DNA of 64,000 bases from [Streptosporangium] indianense (GCF_021474405.1 NZ_JAKEIO010000014.1:1-64000); one strand, 5' to 3'; positions 37,335 to 47,494 are shown, counted from the stretch's first letter. Program-made: numbers and translations. Notes: a model not told the origin generated them from the letters alone.

Positions 37335-37541
37335 GCGTGGATCTCCAGGGCGTGGAGGTAGGGGCGGACGAGGGGGGTGTCCATGTGGAGGGGCTCTACG
37401 GGCAGGGCTCGGGACGTGTACCGGCGGTGGCGACGCCCGCAGGGCCGGCCCGACCGCTCGATGACGCCCTCGGGCGGGGAGGAGGAGTCGTACGAGGGTG
37501 AGCAGGAGGGATTCGCAGAGTTGGGCGAGGCGTAGGCGCAC
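37331..37541 (-). pseudogene. small gene with probable frameshift
   Basis: From GTG 37541 one frame begins MRLRLAQLCESLLLTLV and continues LLLPARGRHRA, then turns into Pro/Arg-rich nonsense. A different frame becomes coding-like soon after and ends VRPYLHALEIHA, with its TGA overlapping the next ATG as ATGA. The start and end look like the two parts of one known type of small streptomycete protein, so a frameshift around 37440-37470 is likely. It may be a real disruption, a sequencing error or programmed. Confidence 0.55.
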
Positions 37542-37681
37542 GGAAGCGTCCCTTCTCAGGTCAGGGGGAGGCTGGGTGGGGAGCGGTGATCACCGTTCGT
37601 GCCCACATCGTCACTGCATCGCCGTACTCTGCGGAAGAGGCCAGGTGTTGCCTGGAGGCTCAGGCAACGGTGAGGGGTGAC

Positions 37682-38503
37682 GTGGGCGAAGTGGTTGACG
37701 GGGGGCGGGTGGTCCTCGGGCGGACGCTGCGGTTCCTGCGGGAGCAGGCGGGAAAGTCGCTCGGGCAGTTGGCCGAGGACACGGGGTACGACAAGAGCTA
37801 CCTGAGCCGCCTGGAGTCCGGGGAGCGGTTGTCCAAGCTGGCGGTCATGGAGGACTTGGACAGCTACTACGGGTGCGGTGACCTGCTGGTTCGCGAGTGG
37901 CGGGACGCGCGCAGGGAGGTCATCAAGGACAAGTACAAGGCGTTCATGGACCTTGAGGCGACGGCGCAGATCATGTGGATGTTCCAGCTGCGCGTGCCGG
38001 GTCTGCTGCAAACCGAGGACTACGCCCGAGCGGTGTTGTCAGGGTTGTCTGGCGCCCAGACAACGGCAGGCAACAGTGAGGACGTCGAGGAACAGGTGGC
38101 TGCGCGGATGGGGCGGCAGGAGCTGCTCTACCGTGAGTCGGCGCCCAGCGTGCGTGTGATCCTGGATGAGGGGGCGGTACGGCGGCCCGTTCCCGACGCG
38201 AAGGTGTGGACCGACCAGTTGTCGCGCCTGGTGGATGCGGCAGAGCTGCCGAATGTCGCGATCCAGGTGCTGACTTACACGGCCGGTGTGCACGACCTTA
38301 TGAACAGTGACCTCATCCTCTTGTGGCAGCGTCTCGGGAACCCCGTCGCTTATGTGGAGGGCAACGGCTTCGGAGAGCTGATCCAGGATCCGGACAAGGT
38401 GCTTGCCTACCGCCTGTCCTACGATCTCGTCAGGGATGCGGCGCTGAGCCCGGCGGAGTCGACAGCGTTTCTCAAGCGCCTCTTGGAGGAGTCCAGACCA
38501 TGA
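37682..38503 (+). CDS. XRE-family regulator with DUF5753 domain
   Basis: 273 residues from GTG 37682 with GAGGGG upstream; the frame extends back to 37586 without a better start. Helix-turn-helix near the N-terminus (KSLGQLAEDTGYDKSYLSRL) and a DUF5753 effector domain from about residue 95 (YKAFMDLEATAQIMWMFQ, PGLLQTEDYARAVL). Streptomyces has many such regulators, each paired with a small DUF397 protein as here (whiJ and abaA-like loci). The pair often controls development or antibiotic production. Confidence 0.92.
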   Translation: MGEVVDGGRVVLGRTLRFLREQAGKSLGQLAEDTGYDKSYLSRLESGERLSKLAVMEDLDSYYGCGDLLVREWRDARREVIKDKYKAFMDLEATAQIMWMFQLRVPGLLQTEDYARAVLSGLSGAQTTAGNSEDVEEQVAARMGRQELLYRESAPSVRVILDEGAVRRPVPDAKVWTDQLSRLVDAAELPNVAIQVLTYTAGVHDLMNSDLILLWQRLGNPVAYVEGNGFGELIQDPDKVLAYRLSYDLVRDAALSPAESTAFLKRLLEESRP

Positions 38504-38697
38504 ACCGAACCCCGGACCTCGACACCGCCGTGTGGCGCAAGTCGTCCTACAGCGACGGCGGAGCCTCGAACTGCCTCGAGATCGCCGACAACTGCCCCGG
38601 CATCGTTCCGGTCCGTGACAGTAAACAGTCCGGCGGTCCGATACTCGTGTTCGGCGGCAGCCCCTGGGCGTCGTTCCTCACGTACGTCAAGAAGTAG
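38500..38697 (+). CDS. DUF397 small protein, partner of the XRE regulator
   Basis: 65 residues from ATG 38500, overlapping the regulator stop as ATGA. Typical DUF397: VWRKSSYSDGGASNCLEIA, then VRDSKQSGGPILVFGGSPW. Such proteins are thought to modulate the cognate DUF5753 regulator, possibly as an antitoxin-like or antagonist partner. Confidence 0.93.
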   Translation: MNRTPDLDTAVWRKSSYSDGGASNCLEIADNCPGIVPVRDSKQSGGPILVFGGSPWASFLTYVKK

Positions 38698-38742
38698 CTG
38701 TCGGGGCCGCCCGCTTCCGGGCAGGGTCGCTCGCCGCCGGGA

Positions 38743-40218
38743 TCAGGGCGAGGTGGGAGGGGTCTCCGGGGGAGGCGTCGAGGCTCCCGGGAGGCGTACC
38801 GTCGCCACCGTGCCGCCGCCCTCTGCCGGGGAGAGCGACACCTCGCCGCCCGCCTGCTGCACCGTGCGGGCCACGATCGACAGGCCCAGGCCCGAACCCG
38901 GGAGGGCTCGGGCGCTCGGGGAGCGCCAGAAGCGGTCGAAGACGTGGGGGAGTTCGTCGGCGGGGATGCCCGGGCCGTGGTCGCGGACCGTGAGGGTGCC
39001 CGAGGTGAGGCGTACGTCGATCGTGCCGCCCTCCGGGCTGAACTTCACCGCGTTGTCCAGGATGTTGACCACCGCCCGTTCCAGGGCGGAGGGTTCCGCG
39101 CGGACGAACCAGGGCTCGATGTGTGCGGTGATGGTCAGCTCCGGGCCGCGTAGCCGGGCCCGCCGCAGTGCCGACTCGACCGTGTTCTGCCAGGCGACGA
39201 TCTGGGTCCGGCCCCCGTGCTGGCCCGTGTCGGGGCGGGACAGTTCCTGGAGGTCGCCGATGAGCGCGGCCAGTTCCGTCATCTGTGCCTTCACCGAAGC
39301 GAGCAGCGCCTTGCGGTCCGCCTCGGGGAGGGGCCGGCCCGTCTCCTCGCTGCGGGTGAGGAGTTCGATGTTGGTGCGCAGGGACGTGAGGGGCGTGCGT
39401 AGTTCGTGGCCCGCGTCCGCGATGAGCTGCTGTTGCAGTTCCTGGGAGCTGGCCAGTGCCGACGTCATCGAGTTGAAGGACCGGGACAGACGGGCGATCT
39501 CGTCCTCGCTGTCGTCCTCCACGGGGATGCGGATGTTCAGGTCCTCCGTGCGGGCCACGTGCTCGACGGCCTCGGTGAGCTTGTCGACGGGGCGCAGCCC
39601 GGCCCGGGCGACGGCCAGGCCGGCGGCTCCGGCGCCGATGACCCCCACGCCGGAGACCAGCAGGAGGATCAGAGCCAGCTCGTTGAGCGTGGACTGGGTT
39701 CCCTTCAGCGGCAGCGCGATGACGAGGGAGTAGTCGGCGGCGACACCCTGCGTCAGGGGCCCGTCCTTGACGACGACCGCCGTGGTCAGCACCCGCAGCT
39801 TGTTGCCGTCGTCGTCCGTGCCGTCGCGGATGTGGGCCTTGTTGGGGTCGGGGTTCCTGGCCACGGCCTTGTCGTCGCCGCCGACCTGGACCTGGGCGGT
39901 GGAGCTCGGGAAGAGGCACACCTTGCCGTCGACCCGGACCAGCTGCCCGTAGCTCTTGGGCCGCGATCCCATGCCCAGGGAGTCGGACGGCGTCTGGCGG
40001 CAGCTGTCCGTCAGGCCCTGGACCTCCTCCGAACGCAGCGGCCCGACCGACGACTTCAGGTCCTCGTCGATCTCGTCGTACAGCTTCCCCTGCACGATGA
40101 ACCAGCAGGTCACCGAGACCGCCGCCACGGCGAACGCCACCGCCGCCGCCACGAGCAGCGCCAGCCGGGAGCGGATCGGCAGGGAGCGGAACCGCCGTAC
40201 GACCGTCCGGGGACTCAC
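38743..40218 (-). CDS. sensor histidine kinase
   Basis: 491 residues. Two transmembrane helices (about 18-43 and 181-206) enclose an extracytoplasmic domain, then HAMP, the H-box [10 protein letters not shown] (His271), N-box [11 protein letters not shown] and G-boxes [10 protein letters not shown] and [10 protein letters not shown]. Partner of the response regulator whose gene overlaps it by 4 bases. With the HtrA-like protease next door it resembles the mycobacterial MprAB-PepD envelope-stress system. Signal unknown. A Pro/Thr-rich tail ends the protein. Confidence 0.93.
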   Translation of the reverse strand: MSPRTVVRRFRSLPIRSRLALLVAAAVAFAVAAVSVTCWFIVQGKLYDEIDEDLKSSVGPLRSEEVQGLTDSCRQTPSDSLGMGSRPKSYGQLVRVDGKVCLFPSSTAQVQVGGDDKAVARNPDPNKAHIRDGTDDDGNKLRVLTTAVVVKDGPLTQGVAADYSLVIALPLKGTQSTLNELALILLLVSGVGVIGAGAAGLAVARAGLRPVDKLTEAVEHVARTEDLNIRIPVEDDSEDEIARLSRSFNSMTSALASSQELQQQLIADAGHELRTPLTSLRTNIELLTRSEETGRPLPEADRKALLASVKAQMTELAALIGDLQELSRPDTGQHGGRTQIVAWQNTVESALRRARLRGPELTITAHIEPWFVRAEPSALERAVVNILDNAVKFSPEGGTIDVRLTSGTLTVRDHGPGIPADELPHVFDRFWRSPSARALPGSGLGLSIVARTVQQAGGEVSLSPAEGGGTVATVRLPGASTPPPETPPTSP

Positions 40219-40952
40219 TCCGCGCCGCCCTGCCGCAACACGTAACCGACGCCCCGGACCGTGTGGACCAGGCGCGGCTCGCCGCCCGCCTCGGTCTTGC
40301 GGCGCAGGTACATCACGTAGACGTCGAGGGAGTTCGACGACGGTTCGAAGTCGAAGCCCCAGACCGCCTTGAGGATCTGCTCCCGGGTGAGGACCTGGCG
40401 CGGGTGCGCCAGGAACATCTCCAGGAGCGTGAACTCGGTCCGGGTCAGCTCCACCTGGCGCCCGCCCCGGGTGACCTCCCGCGTGGAGAGGTCCATGCGC
40501 AGGTCGGCGAAGGTGAGCGCGTCCTCGTCGGCCGGGCCGGCCGCGCCCACGGCGGCCGCGTAGGAGCTGCGGCGCAGCAGGGCGCGGATGCGGGCGAAGA
40601 GTTCGTCCAGCTCGAAGGGCTTGACCAGGTAGTCGTCGGCGCCCGCGTCGAGGCCGGTGACCCGGTCGCCGACCGTGTCGCGGGCCGTGAGCATGAGGAT
40701 CGGCGTGGTGTCGCCGGTGGCCCGGATGCGGCGCGCCGCCGTCAGGCCGTCCATGCGCGGCATCTGGATGTCGAGGACCACGAGGTCGGGCCGGTAGGCC
40801 GCCGCCTTGTCCAGGGCGTCCGCGCCGTCGACGGCGACCTCGGTCCCGTACCCCTCGAACGCGAGGCTGCGCTGGAGCGCTTCGCGTACGGCCGGCTCGT
40901 CGTCGACGATCAGGATGCGCTGCGGGTCACGGTCGCCGTCTGCGGGGCTCAT
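40215..40952 (-). CDS. OmpR/PhoB-family response regulator
   Basis: 245 residues: receiver domain ([14 protein letters not shown], phospho-acceptor Asp61 in [25 protein letters not shown]) and winged-helix output domain ([40 protein letters not shown]). First gene of the pair with the kinase. Probably controls the protease gene located 127 bases upstream on the same strand. Confidence 0.94.
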   Translation of the reverse strand: MSPADGDRDPQRILIVDDEPAVREALQRSLAFEGYGTEVAVDGADALDKAAAYRPDLVVLDIQMPRMDGLTAARRIRATGDTTPILMLTARDTVGDRVTGLDAGADDYLVKPFELDELFARIRALLRRSSYAAAVGAAGPADEDALTFADLRMDLSTREVTRGGRQVELTRTEFTLLEMFLAHPRQVLTREQILKAVWGFDFEPSSNSLDVYVMYLRRKTEAGGEPRLVHTVRGVGYVLRQGGAE

Positions 40953-41079
40953 GGGTCGGGGTCCTCGGGGGTGAAGGGGGACGGGGGTGCTGCTGATCTG
41001 ACGCTCTCAGCGTCGCACGCCGACGGGCGGGGGCGGGTGGAACGCCGGCCCGGTGGCGGGCTCTGCCGGGAGGACGGCC

Positions 41080-42099
41080 TCAGTCGGTCGCCCCCGCCCG
41101 CAGCTTCGCGAGATCGGCCTTGACGGTGTTGATCGGGATCGCGAAGCCCAGGCCGACGCTGCCCGCGTCGGAGGACGAGGAGGCCTGGCTCGTCGGCGAG
41201 TACATCGCGGAGTTGATGCCGATGATGTTGCCGTTCATGTCGATGAGCGCGCCGCCGGAGTTGCCCGGGTTGAGGGACGCGTCGGTCTGCAGCGCCTTGT
41301 ACGTCGTCGTGTCGGAGCCGGTGTCGCCGTTGAACTGGCGTCCGCCGAACTCGAACGGCCACTGGCCGCCCTGCCCCTGGCCCTGCCCCCACTGCTGCCG
41401 GCCCTGGTCCTGGCCCCCCTCGGTCGGGACGGTGACGTCGCGGTCGAGGGCCGAGACGATGCCGCTGGTGACCGTGCCGGACAGCCCCTCGGGGGAGCCG
41501 ATCGCCACGACCTGGTCGCCGACCTGGAGCCCGGCCGAGTCGCCGAGCGTGGCCGCCTTCAGACCGGAGGCGCTCTCCAGCTTGATCAGCGCCAGGTCCT
41601 TCTTGCTGTCGGTGCCGACGACCTTCGCGGTGTACGACTTGCCGTCGCTGGTGGTCGCCTTGATCTGCGAGGCGCCGGCGATGACGTGGTTGTTGGTGAC
41701 GATCTCGCCGCCGCTGGTGATGATCACGCCGGAGCCGGTGGAGGACCCGGCGTTGGAGTCGGCGCTGATCTCCACGATGCTCGGGCTGACCGCCTTGGCG
41801 ACCCCGGCGACCGTGCCCTTCTGGCTGGAGGGGACCACGTTGGTGCTGGTGGAGCTGGAGGCGACGGTGTCGTTGCCGGTCAGTTCCTGGATGCCGTAGG
41901 CGGTGCCGCCGCCTATCGCCGCCGCGACGATCGCCACAGCGGCGATCAGGGCGACGGGGCCGCGGTTGCGCTTGGTCTGATGCGGAGCATGCGCCGGGGC
42001 GTACGCCGGCGGGGGCGGCCACTCGGGGTTCACCGGGGCCTGCTGCTGACCCTCGTAAGGGTTCTCGTACTCGCCACTGCGGTGGAAGCTCTCGGTCAT
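41080..42099 (-). CDS. HtrA/DegP-like membrane-anchored serine protease without PDZ domain
   Basis: 339 residues: Pro-rich cytoplasmic tail, one helix at about 48-70, then a trypsin-like domain with the triad His138 (TNNHVI), Asp168 (KKDLAL) and Ser281 (LNPGNSGGALID). A Gln/Gly-rich insert lies at about 228-250. The protein stops right after the protease domain, so the PDZ domain of typical HtrA/PepD proteins is missing. It likely degrades misfolded exported proteins. Upstream of the two-component genes on the same strand. Confidence 0.9.
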   Translation of the reverse strand: MTESFHRSGEYENPYEGQQQAPVNPEWPPPPAYAPAHAPHQTKRNRGPVALIAAVAIVAAAIGGGTAYGIQELTGNDTVASSSTSTNVVPSSQKGTVAGVAKAVSPSIVEISADSNAGSSTGSGVIITSGGEIVTNNHVIAGASQIKATTSDGKSYTAKVVGTDSKKDLALIKLESASGLKAATLGDSAGLQVGDQVVAIGSPEGLSGTVTSGIVSALDRDVTVPTEGGQDQGRQQWGQGQGQGGQWPFEFGGRQFNGDTGSDTTTYKALQTDASLNPGNSGGALIDMNGNIIGINSAMYSPTSQASSSSDAGSVGLGFAIPINTVKADLAKLRAGATD

Positions 42100-42222
42100 G
42101 GGACCGAGCTTGTCGCCCGACCATGAGAGGTTCCTGAGTGCTCCCTGAGAAGCCCGACAGAACCTCGTATGCCCGATATAAAGACGCCCCGCCGCCCTGA
42201 CGGCAGAGGTGCCCGCCGGGAG

Positions 42223-43245
42223 TTACGCGCAGCCGCAGGACTGCCGGGTGACCAGCCGCGACGGGAACACCTTCAGCCGCTCCCGCCGGGCCCCGGCGAC
42301 CCGGAGCCCGTCGTCGAGGACGAGGTCGACCGCCGCCCGGGCCATCGCGGAACGGTCGGACGCGACCGTGGTCAGGGGCGGATCCGCGAGGGCCGCCTCC
42401 TTGATGTCGTCGAAGCCGGCCACCGCCAGCTCGCCGGGGACGTCGATCCGCAGTTCGCGCGCCGCGCGCAGCAGGCCGATCGCCTGGTCGTCGGTGGAGC
42501 AGAAGATCGCCGGCGGGCGCTCGGGGCCGGAGAGGATCTTCAGGGCGGCCTGGTAGGCGTCGTAGCGGTTGTAGAGGGCCTCGAAGAGGCGGCCCTCCGT
42601 GGAGATCCCGGCGTCGTCCATCGCGCGGCGCCAGCCCTCGACGTGGTCGGAGACCGGGTCGCCGACCGCGGGCGTCTCGGCTATGCCGCCCATACAGGCG
42701 ACGTACTCGTAGCCGTGCTCCAGCAGGTGCCGGACGGCGAGCTCGGCGCCGCCCAGGTCGTCGGTGGTGACGGCGACGTCGTCGATGGCCTCGGGCCGTT
42801 CGTGCAGCAGTACGACGCGGGCGTCCCAGGCCTCGATCTCGGCGGCGGCCAGGTCGTTGAGCGCGTGGCTGACGAGGATCAGGCCGGAGACCCGCATGCC
42901 CAGGAAGGCCCGCAGGTAGTGGACCTCGCGCTCGCCCACGTAGTCGGTGTTGCCGACGAGGACCATCTTCCCGCGCTCGGAGGCGGCCTGCTCGACCGCG
43001 TGCGCCATCTCCCCGAAGAAGGGCTGGCGGGCGTCCGGGATGATCAGGCCTATGAGGTCCGTGCGCCGGGAGGCCATCGCCTGGGCCACCCGGTCGGGCC
43101 GGTACCCCAGTTCCTTGATCGCGGCGAGGACACGCTCGCGCGTGGCCGGGGCGACCGGCCGGGGTCCGTTGTTGATGACATAGCTGACCACGGCAGTGGA
43201 AGTCCCTGCCAGCCGCGCCACGTCATCCCGAGTCACCTTGGCCAC
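42223..43245 (-). CDS. LacI-family transcriptional regulator
   Basis: 340 residues. DNA-binding start [20 protein letters not shown] with the hinge [14 protein letters not shown], and a sugar-binding-like effector domain. ATG 43245. No sugar transport or catabolic gene is adjacent, so the ligand and targets are unknown. Three cysteines with Gly at the very end (RQSCGCA) are unusual for the family only in a minor way. Confidence 0.92.
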   Translation of the reverse strand: MAKVTRDDVARLAGTSTAVVSYVINNGPRPVAPATRERVLAAIKELGYRPDRVAQAMASRRTDLIGLIIPDARQPFFGEMAHAVEQAASERGKMVLVGNTDYVGEREVHYLRAFLGMRVSGLILVSHALNDLAAAEIEAWDARVVLLHERPEAIDDVAVTTDDLGGAELAVRHLLEHGYEYVACMGGIAETPAVGDPVSDHVEGWRRAMDDAGISTEGRLFEALYNRYDAYQAALKILSGPERPPAIFCSTDDQAIGLLRAARELRIDVPGELAVAGFDDIKEAALADPPLTTVASDRSAMARAAVDLVLDDGLRVAGARRERLKVFPSRLVTRQSCGCA

Positions 43246-43373
43246 GCGCGGAGTCTACGCGGATATACCGGCTGTGGGCAGGGCGTAAAGGAGCTTCCGT
43301 ACGATATCCCGACCGCCGTCCGGGGCACCCTGTGCGGGGAGCGGTGCCCAGGTCGGCGGCGCAATACGGCTCT

Positions 43374-44153
43374 TTACGCCTTGGCGTGGGCGTCGGCGGC
43401 GTCCGGGGCGGTCGACTTGTCCGCGGTGTCCTGCTTTGCCTTGGCCGCCTTGGCCTTCGCCTCCTCGGCGACGCGCTCCGGCTTCTCCGGCGTAACAAAT
43501 CGATAACCGACGTTCCGGACGGTGCCGATCAGCGACTCGTGCTCCGGGCCGAGCTTGGCGCGCAGCCGCCGTACGTGCACGTCGACTGTGCGCGTACCGC
43601 CGAAATAGTCGTAGCCCCAGACCTCCTGGAGCAGCTGGGCGCGGGTGAAGACCCGGCCGGGGTGTTGCGCGAGGTACTTCAGGAGCTCGAACTCCTTGAA
43701 GGTGAGGTCGAGGACACGGCCCTTGAGTTTCGCCGAGTACGTCGCCTCGTCCACGGACAGGTCGCCGTTGCGGATCTCCATGGGGGAGTCGTCGCTGACG
43801 ATCTGCTGCCGTCCCATGGCCAGCCGCAGCCGGGCCTCGACCTCGGCCGGGCCCGCGGTGTCCAGCAGGACGTCGTCGATGCCCCAGTCGGCGGTGACGG
43901 CGGCGAGGCCGCCCTCGGTGACGACCAGGACGAGGGGGCAGCCCGGTCCGGTGGAGCGCAGCAGCTGACAGAGGCTGCGGACCTGGGGCAGGTCACGGCG
44001 GCCGTCGACGAGGATGACGTCGGCGCCGGGGGTGTCGACGAGGGCGGGGCCCTCCGCGGGTGCTACACGCACGTTGTGCAGGAGCAGGCCGAGGGCGGGG
44101 AGCACCTCCGTCGACGGCTGGAGGGCGTTGGTCAGGAGCAGCAGAGAACTCAT
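43374..44153 (-). CDS. glnR: GlnR, global nitrogen response regulator
   Basis: 259 residues from ATG 44153. Receiver-like domain with Asp50 ([11 protein letters not shown]) but without the full acidic pocket, as in GlnR, which works without phosphorylation by a known kinase. Winged helix [20 protein letters not shown] and [16 protein letters not shown]. An Ala/Lys-rich charged tail of about 40 residues follows. GlnR controls glutamine synthetase, ammonium transport and nitrate genes. It stands alone, as in other streptomycetes. Confidence 0.95.
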   Translation of the reverse strand: MSSLLLLTNALQPSTEVLPALGLLLHNVRVAPAEGPALVDTPGADVILVDGRRDLPQVRSLCQLLRSTGPGCPLVLVVTEGGLAAVTADWGIDDVLLDTAGPAEVEARLRLAMGRQQIVSDDSPMEIRNGDLSVDEATYSAKLKGRVLDLTFKEFELLKYLAQHPGRVFTRAQLLQEVWGYDYFGGTRTVDVHVRRLRAKLGPEHESLIGTVRNVGYRFVTPEKPERVAEEAKAKAAKAKQDTADKSTAPDAADAHAKA

Positions 44154-44401
44154 ACGTCTGGTTCCTCCTCGGTCCCTGCGAGGACGTTTGTTGGCACAGC
44201 ACCGCTCTGCGATCCCGAAGGCCCGTACACCTGCGGTTTCCCGCGTCGTATACAACGCTTCCGAAAGCACAAAAGGACCCGGGGGCTACGTTGCCCGAGT
44301 CCTCTGCCCAGCAGAATAGCCCACATGAGCTCTGGTCCGGCAGGTCATGTGGCGCGTTCCACCGATCGTCCGCATGCCGAGACGAGCGGGGGGGGAAGCC
44401 C

Positions 44402-45178
44402 GTGCGGGTGCCTTCGCGGGTGTTTCTGCGGACGTCGGACGGGGTGGCGATCGACGCCCTGTACGAGCCGGGAGCGGCCGTGCACGCCACCTCGGGGACA
44501 TCTTCCGCTCATCCCGTGTTCGTCGTCGCCCACGGATTCACCGGTGCGGTGGACCGCCCGCACGTACGTCGGATCGCGCGGGTGTTCGCCCGGTACGGGG
44601 GTGTGGTCACCTTCTCCTTCCGCGGGCACGGGACGTCCGGCGGGCACTCCACGGTCGGCGACCGGGAGGTGCTCGACCTGGCGGCGGCGGTGGCCTGGGC
44701 GCGCGACCGCGGGCACGGGCCAGTGGTGACCGTGGGCTTCTCGATGGGCGGCTCGGTGGTGCTCCGGCACGCGGCGCTCCACCCGGGGCAGACCGACGCG
44801 GTGGTGTCCGTCAGCTCGCCGGCCCGCTGGTACTACCGGGGGACTGCGCCCATGCGGCGGCTGCACTGGCTGGTGACCCGGCCCGCGGGGCGGATCGTGG
44901 GCCGGTACGGCTTCCGTACGCGCATCCACCACCGGGACTGGAACCCGGTTCCCCTCTCGCCGGTGGAGGCGGTACGGAGGATCGCCCCGACCCCGCTGCT
45001 GATCGTGCACGGCGACGCCGACGGCTACTTCCCCGTCGATCATCCGCGGATGCTCGCCGCTGCCGCCGGTGACCAGGCCGAACTGTGGCTGGAGCCGGGC
45101 ATGGGACACGCCGAGCACGCGGCGGGCGAGGAACTGCTGGCCCGGATCGGGGAGTGGGGCGTCGCCCGGGCGGGCTAG
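44402..45178 (+). CDS. alpha/beta hydrolase
   Basis: 258 residues from GTG 44402, with a G8 tract serving as ribosome site. Alpha/beta fold with oxyanion VVAHGFTGAVD, nucleophile elbow VGFSMGGSVVL, acid in VHGDADGYF and His in GMGHAEHA. Cytoplasmic, no signal peptide. An alternative ATG at 44325 with a leaderless-type promoter is out of frame by one base across the G tract. Substrate unknown. Confidence 0.85.
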   Translation: MRVPSRVFLRTSDGVAIDALYEPGAAVHATSGTSSAHPVFVVAHGFTGAVDRPHVRRIARVFARYGGVVTFSFRGHGTSGGHSTVGDREVLDLAAAVAWARDRGHGPVVTVGFSMGGSVVLRHAALHPGQTDAVVSVSSPARWYYRGTAPMRRLHWLVTRPAGRIVGRYGFRTRIHHRDWNPVPLSPVEAVRRIAPTPLLIVHGDADGYFPVDHPRMLAAAAGDQAELWLEPGMGHAEHAAGEELLARIGEWGVARAG

Positions 45179-45216
45179 CCTGACGGGGTTCACCGTCGCA
45201 TTGATTGAGGAAGCAG

Positions 45217-45471
45217 ATGCCAAAGGTCACGGTGCGCTACTGGGCCGCCGCCAAGGCCGCGGCCGGGGTGGCCGAGGAGCCGTACGAGGCGGTCACGCTC
45301 GCCGAGGCGCTCGACGGGGTGCGCGAGCGGCACCCCGGTGAACTCGAGCGCGTCCTGCGCCGGTGCTCGTTCCTCGTGGACGGTGACCCGGTGGGCACCC
45401 GCGGACATGAGACGGTACGGCTGGCCGACGGCGGCACGGTCGAGGTGCTCCCGCCGTTCGCAGGAGGGTGA
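45217..45471 (+). CDS. MoaD/ThiS-family sulfur carrier protein
   Basis: 84 residues from ATG 45217 with GAGGAAG upstream. Ubiquitin-like fold ending in PPFAGG; the terminal Gly-Gly is the site of adenylation and thiocarboxylation in MoaD and ThiS. The pathway it serves (molybdopterin or other sulfur transfer) is not shown by neighbours, although a sulfurtransferase gene lies 2.5 kb downstream. Confidence 0.9.
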   Translation: MPKVTVRYWAAAKAAAGVAEEPYEAVTLAEALDGVRERHPGELERVLRRCSFLVDGDPVGTRGHETVRLADGGTVEVLPPFAGG

Positions 45472-45473
45472 CG

Positions 45474-46592
45474 ATGACCGACCAGCCGAACCAGCCCCAC
45501 CAGCCCCACCAGCCGTACGACGGCTACGACCCGTACGGGCAGCAGCCGCAGGCGTGGCCCGGGCAAGGGCCCCAGGGGTACGAGGACCCGCACGCCGCCC
45601 AGCAGTACACGCAGCAGTGGCAGGGGCAGACCTGGGAGACGCAGAACCACCAGGCGGTGTCCGCGCAGCCGCCGGACCCGGAGACGGCGATCCTGACGCC
45701 CCAGTCGCCCCGATCACCCCGGCCGACCCGGTCGCCCCAGAACGCCGGGGCACCGCAGCCCCCGCAGGCTCCGGCTTCACCCGGTGCCGCCGGCACCTCC
45801 GCCCCCGGCTACGGTCCCGCCACCGTCGGTGGCAACACGCGTGTCACGGACGCGCAGCGGGCCCGGGCGGAGGGGCGCTCCCCGATCATCGAGCCCGGCA
45901 TGCAGCCGGCCGCCCTGACGGCGCTGCTCGGGCTGCTGCTGGCCGGTGCCGCGGCGGTCGGGACGTACGCGCTGCTCGTGCCGCTGGTCGTCCTCCAGGC
46001 CGTCACGGCGGCGGGCTGGTTCCGGCTGAACGGCATGTGGCCCGCCCGGCAGGGCATCGCACTGGGCTTCGCGGGCGCGCTGGCCGCCGACGCGGCGCTG
46101 CTGGCCTCGGGCCGCTCCCCGTCGGCCATCCTGGGCACGCTGGGGGTGTGGGTGCTGCTGGCGCTGGTGCTGCAACTGCGCTCGCACGCCGACCCGGACG
46201 AGCGGATGTACGGGCTGATGGCGACGGTCGCCGCCTCGGCGCTGGCGATCGTGGCCGGCGGGTACCTCGCGGCCGAGGCGGACGCGGTGACCGTGGGTGC
46301 GGTCGGCGTGGCCGTGGCCGTCCTGGCCCGGGCCCTGCCGCTGCCGACCCCGGCCTCGGTGGTGGTGTCCCTGCTCGCCGCGGCGGGCGCGGGCATCGCG
46401 GCCGGGTCGGCCACGGGCCTCGGCACGCCGGGGGCCCTCCTCGGGGCGGGCGCCGCCGCCTGCGCCCTGATCGGCCACCGCGTGGCGAGCTACGACTACC
46501 CCTCCCGCTTCGTCCACTTCACGGCGGGCGTCGCCCTGCCGCTGGCCGCGGCGGCCCCGGCGGTGTACGTCCTGGGCCGGGCGCTGGGGTAG
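45474..46592 (+). CDS. polytopic membrane protein with Pro/Gln-rich N-terminus
   Basis: 372 residues from ATG 45474 (GGAGG 7 bases upstream). The first about 140 residues are disordered, rich in Pro, Gln and His-Gln-Pro repeats. The remainder has about nine closely spaced hydrophobic helices. No enzyme or transporter motif recognised. Directly follows the MoaD-like gene and is probably co-transcribed. Confidence 0.75.
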   Translation: MTDQPNQPHQPHQPYDGYDPYGQQPQAWPGQGPQGYEDPHAAQQYTQQWQGQTWETQNHQAVSAQPPDPETAILTPQSPRSPRPTRSPQNAGAPQPPQAPASPGAAGTSAPGYGPATVGGNTRVTDAQRARAEGRSPIIEPGMQPAALTALLGLLLAGAAAVGTYALLVPLVVLQAVTAAGWFRLNGMWPARQGIALGFAGALAADAALLASGRSPSAILGTLGVWVLLALVLQLRSHADPDERMYGLMATVAASALAIVAGGYLAAEADAVTVGAVGVAVAVLARALPLPTPASVVVSLLAAAGAGIAAGSATGLGTPGALLGAGAAACALIGHRVASYDYPSRFVHFTAGVALPLAAAAPAVYVLGRALG

Positions 46593-46756
46593 CCCGCAGG
46601 CGCGGAGGACCGCAGGTGCGGAGGCCCGGATGCCCGGGCTTCCGCCCTGTCACAGGTGATCAACAATTCCGCGGTTCCCCTTCCGCTCGGCGTTACCCTC
46701 GCGCAAGGGACGGCCACCGGGTCGTCGAAGCACCGGACCGGTGGGGGACACACCGC

Positions 46757-47494
46757 ATGCGCGCACTGCGAATACTGCTGATCTTCGTCGTGATCCTGGG
46801 TGGGCTGTTCGTGATCGCCGACCGCATCGCGGTGAACTTCGCCGAGGACGAGGCCGCCGACCGGCTGAAGACGACGGAGAACCTGTCGTCCACCCCCGAC
46901 GTGTCGATCAAGGGCTTTCCGTTCCTCACCCAGGTCGCCGGCGGCTCCCTGGACGACGTCGAGGTCGGCATCAAGGACTACGAGGCCGCCGCGGGCGACG
47001 CCGGCCGGAAGATCCGCATCGACGACCTCCAGGCCGACATGAAGGGCGTCGAGTTCTCCGGCGACTACAGCTCCGCCACCGCCACCAGCGCGACCGGCAC
47101 CGCGACCATCGCCTACGACGAGTTGCTGAAGACGGCGAAGCCCGAACCCACGCAGGTCGCCCCGGGCGTCACGGCCAACGTCGTGGGCCTGTCCGACGGC
47201 GGCAACGGCAAGATCAAGGTCACCGTCGAGGCCACGGTCCTCGGCACCAAGCTCCCCGAGCCGGTCTCCGTGCTCAGCTCGGTGAAGGTGGAGAACGGCA
47301 CCGTGCGTGTGCACGCCGACGGCCTGCCCAGGTTCGGCGGCGTCGACATCGCCGAGAACCGCGTACGGGCGATCACCGACTTCCAGCAGAAGATCGACGG
47401 TCTGCCCGGCGGCATCGAGCTGGACACGGTCCAGGCCGCTCCGGACGGCGTCGAGATCACGGTGAAGGGTTCCGACGTCCGGCTGGCCGGGTAG
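46757..47494 (+). CDS. DUF2993 (LmeA-like) membrane-anchored protein
   Basis: 245 residues from ATG 46757. N-terminal signal anchor (residues 5-22), then the DUF2993 domain with VSIKGFPFLTQVAGGSLDDV, matching the GFPFLTQ motif of the longer paralogue at 35763-36974. Lipid-binding envelope protein by family. Shorter and without the helical insert of the paralogue. Stands alone with its own upstream region. Confidence 0.85.
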   Translation: MRALRILLIFVVILGGLFVIADRIAVNFAEDEAADRLKTTENLSSTPDVSIKGFPFLTQVAGGSLDDVEVGIKDYEAAAGDAGRKIRIDDLQADMKGVEFSGDYSSATATSATGTATIAYDELLKTAKPEPTQVAPGVTANVVGLSDGGNGKIKVTVEATVLGTKLPEPVSVLSSVKVENGTVRVHADGLPRFGGVDIAENRVRAITDFQQKIDGLPGGIELDTVQAAPDGVEITVKGSDVRLAG

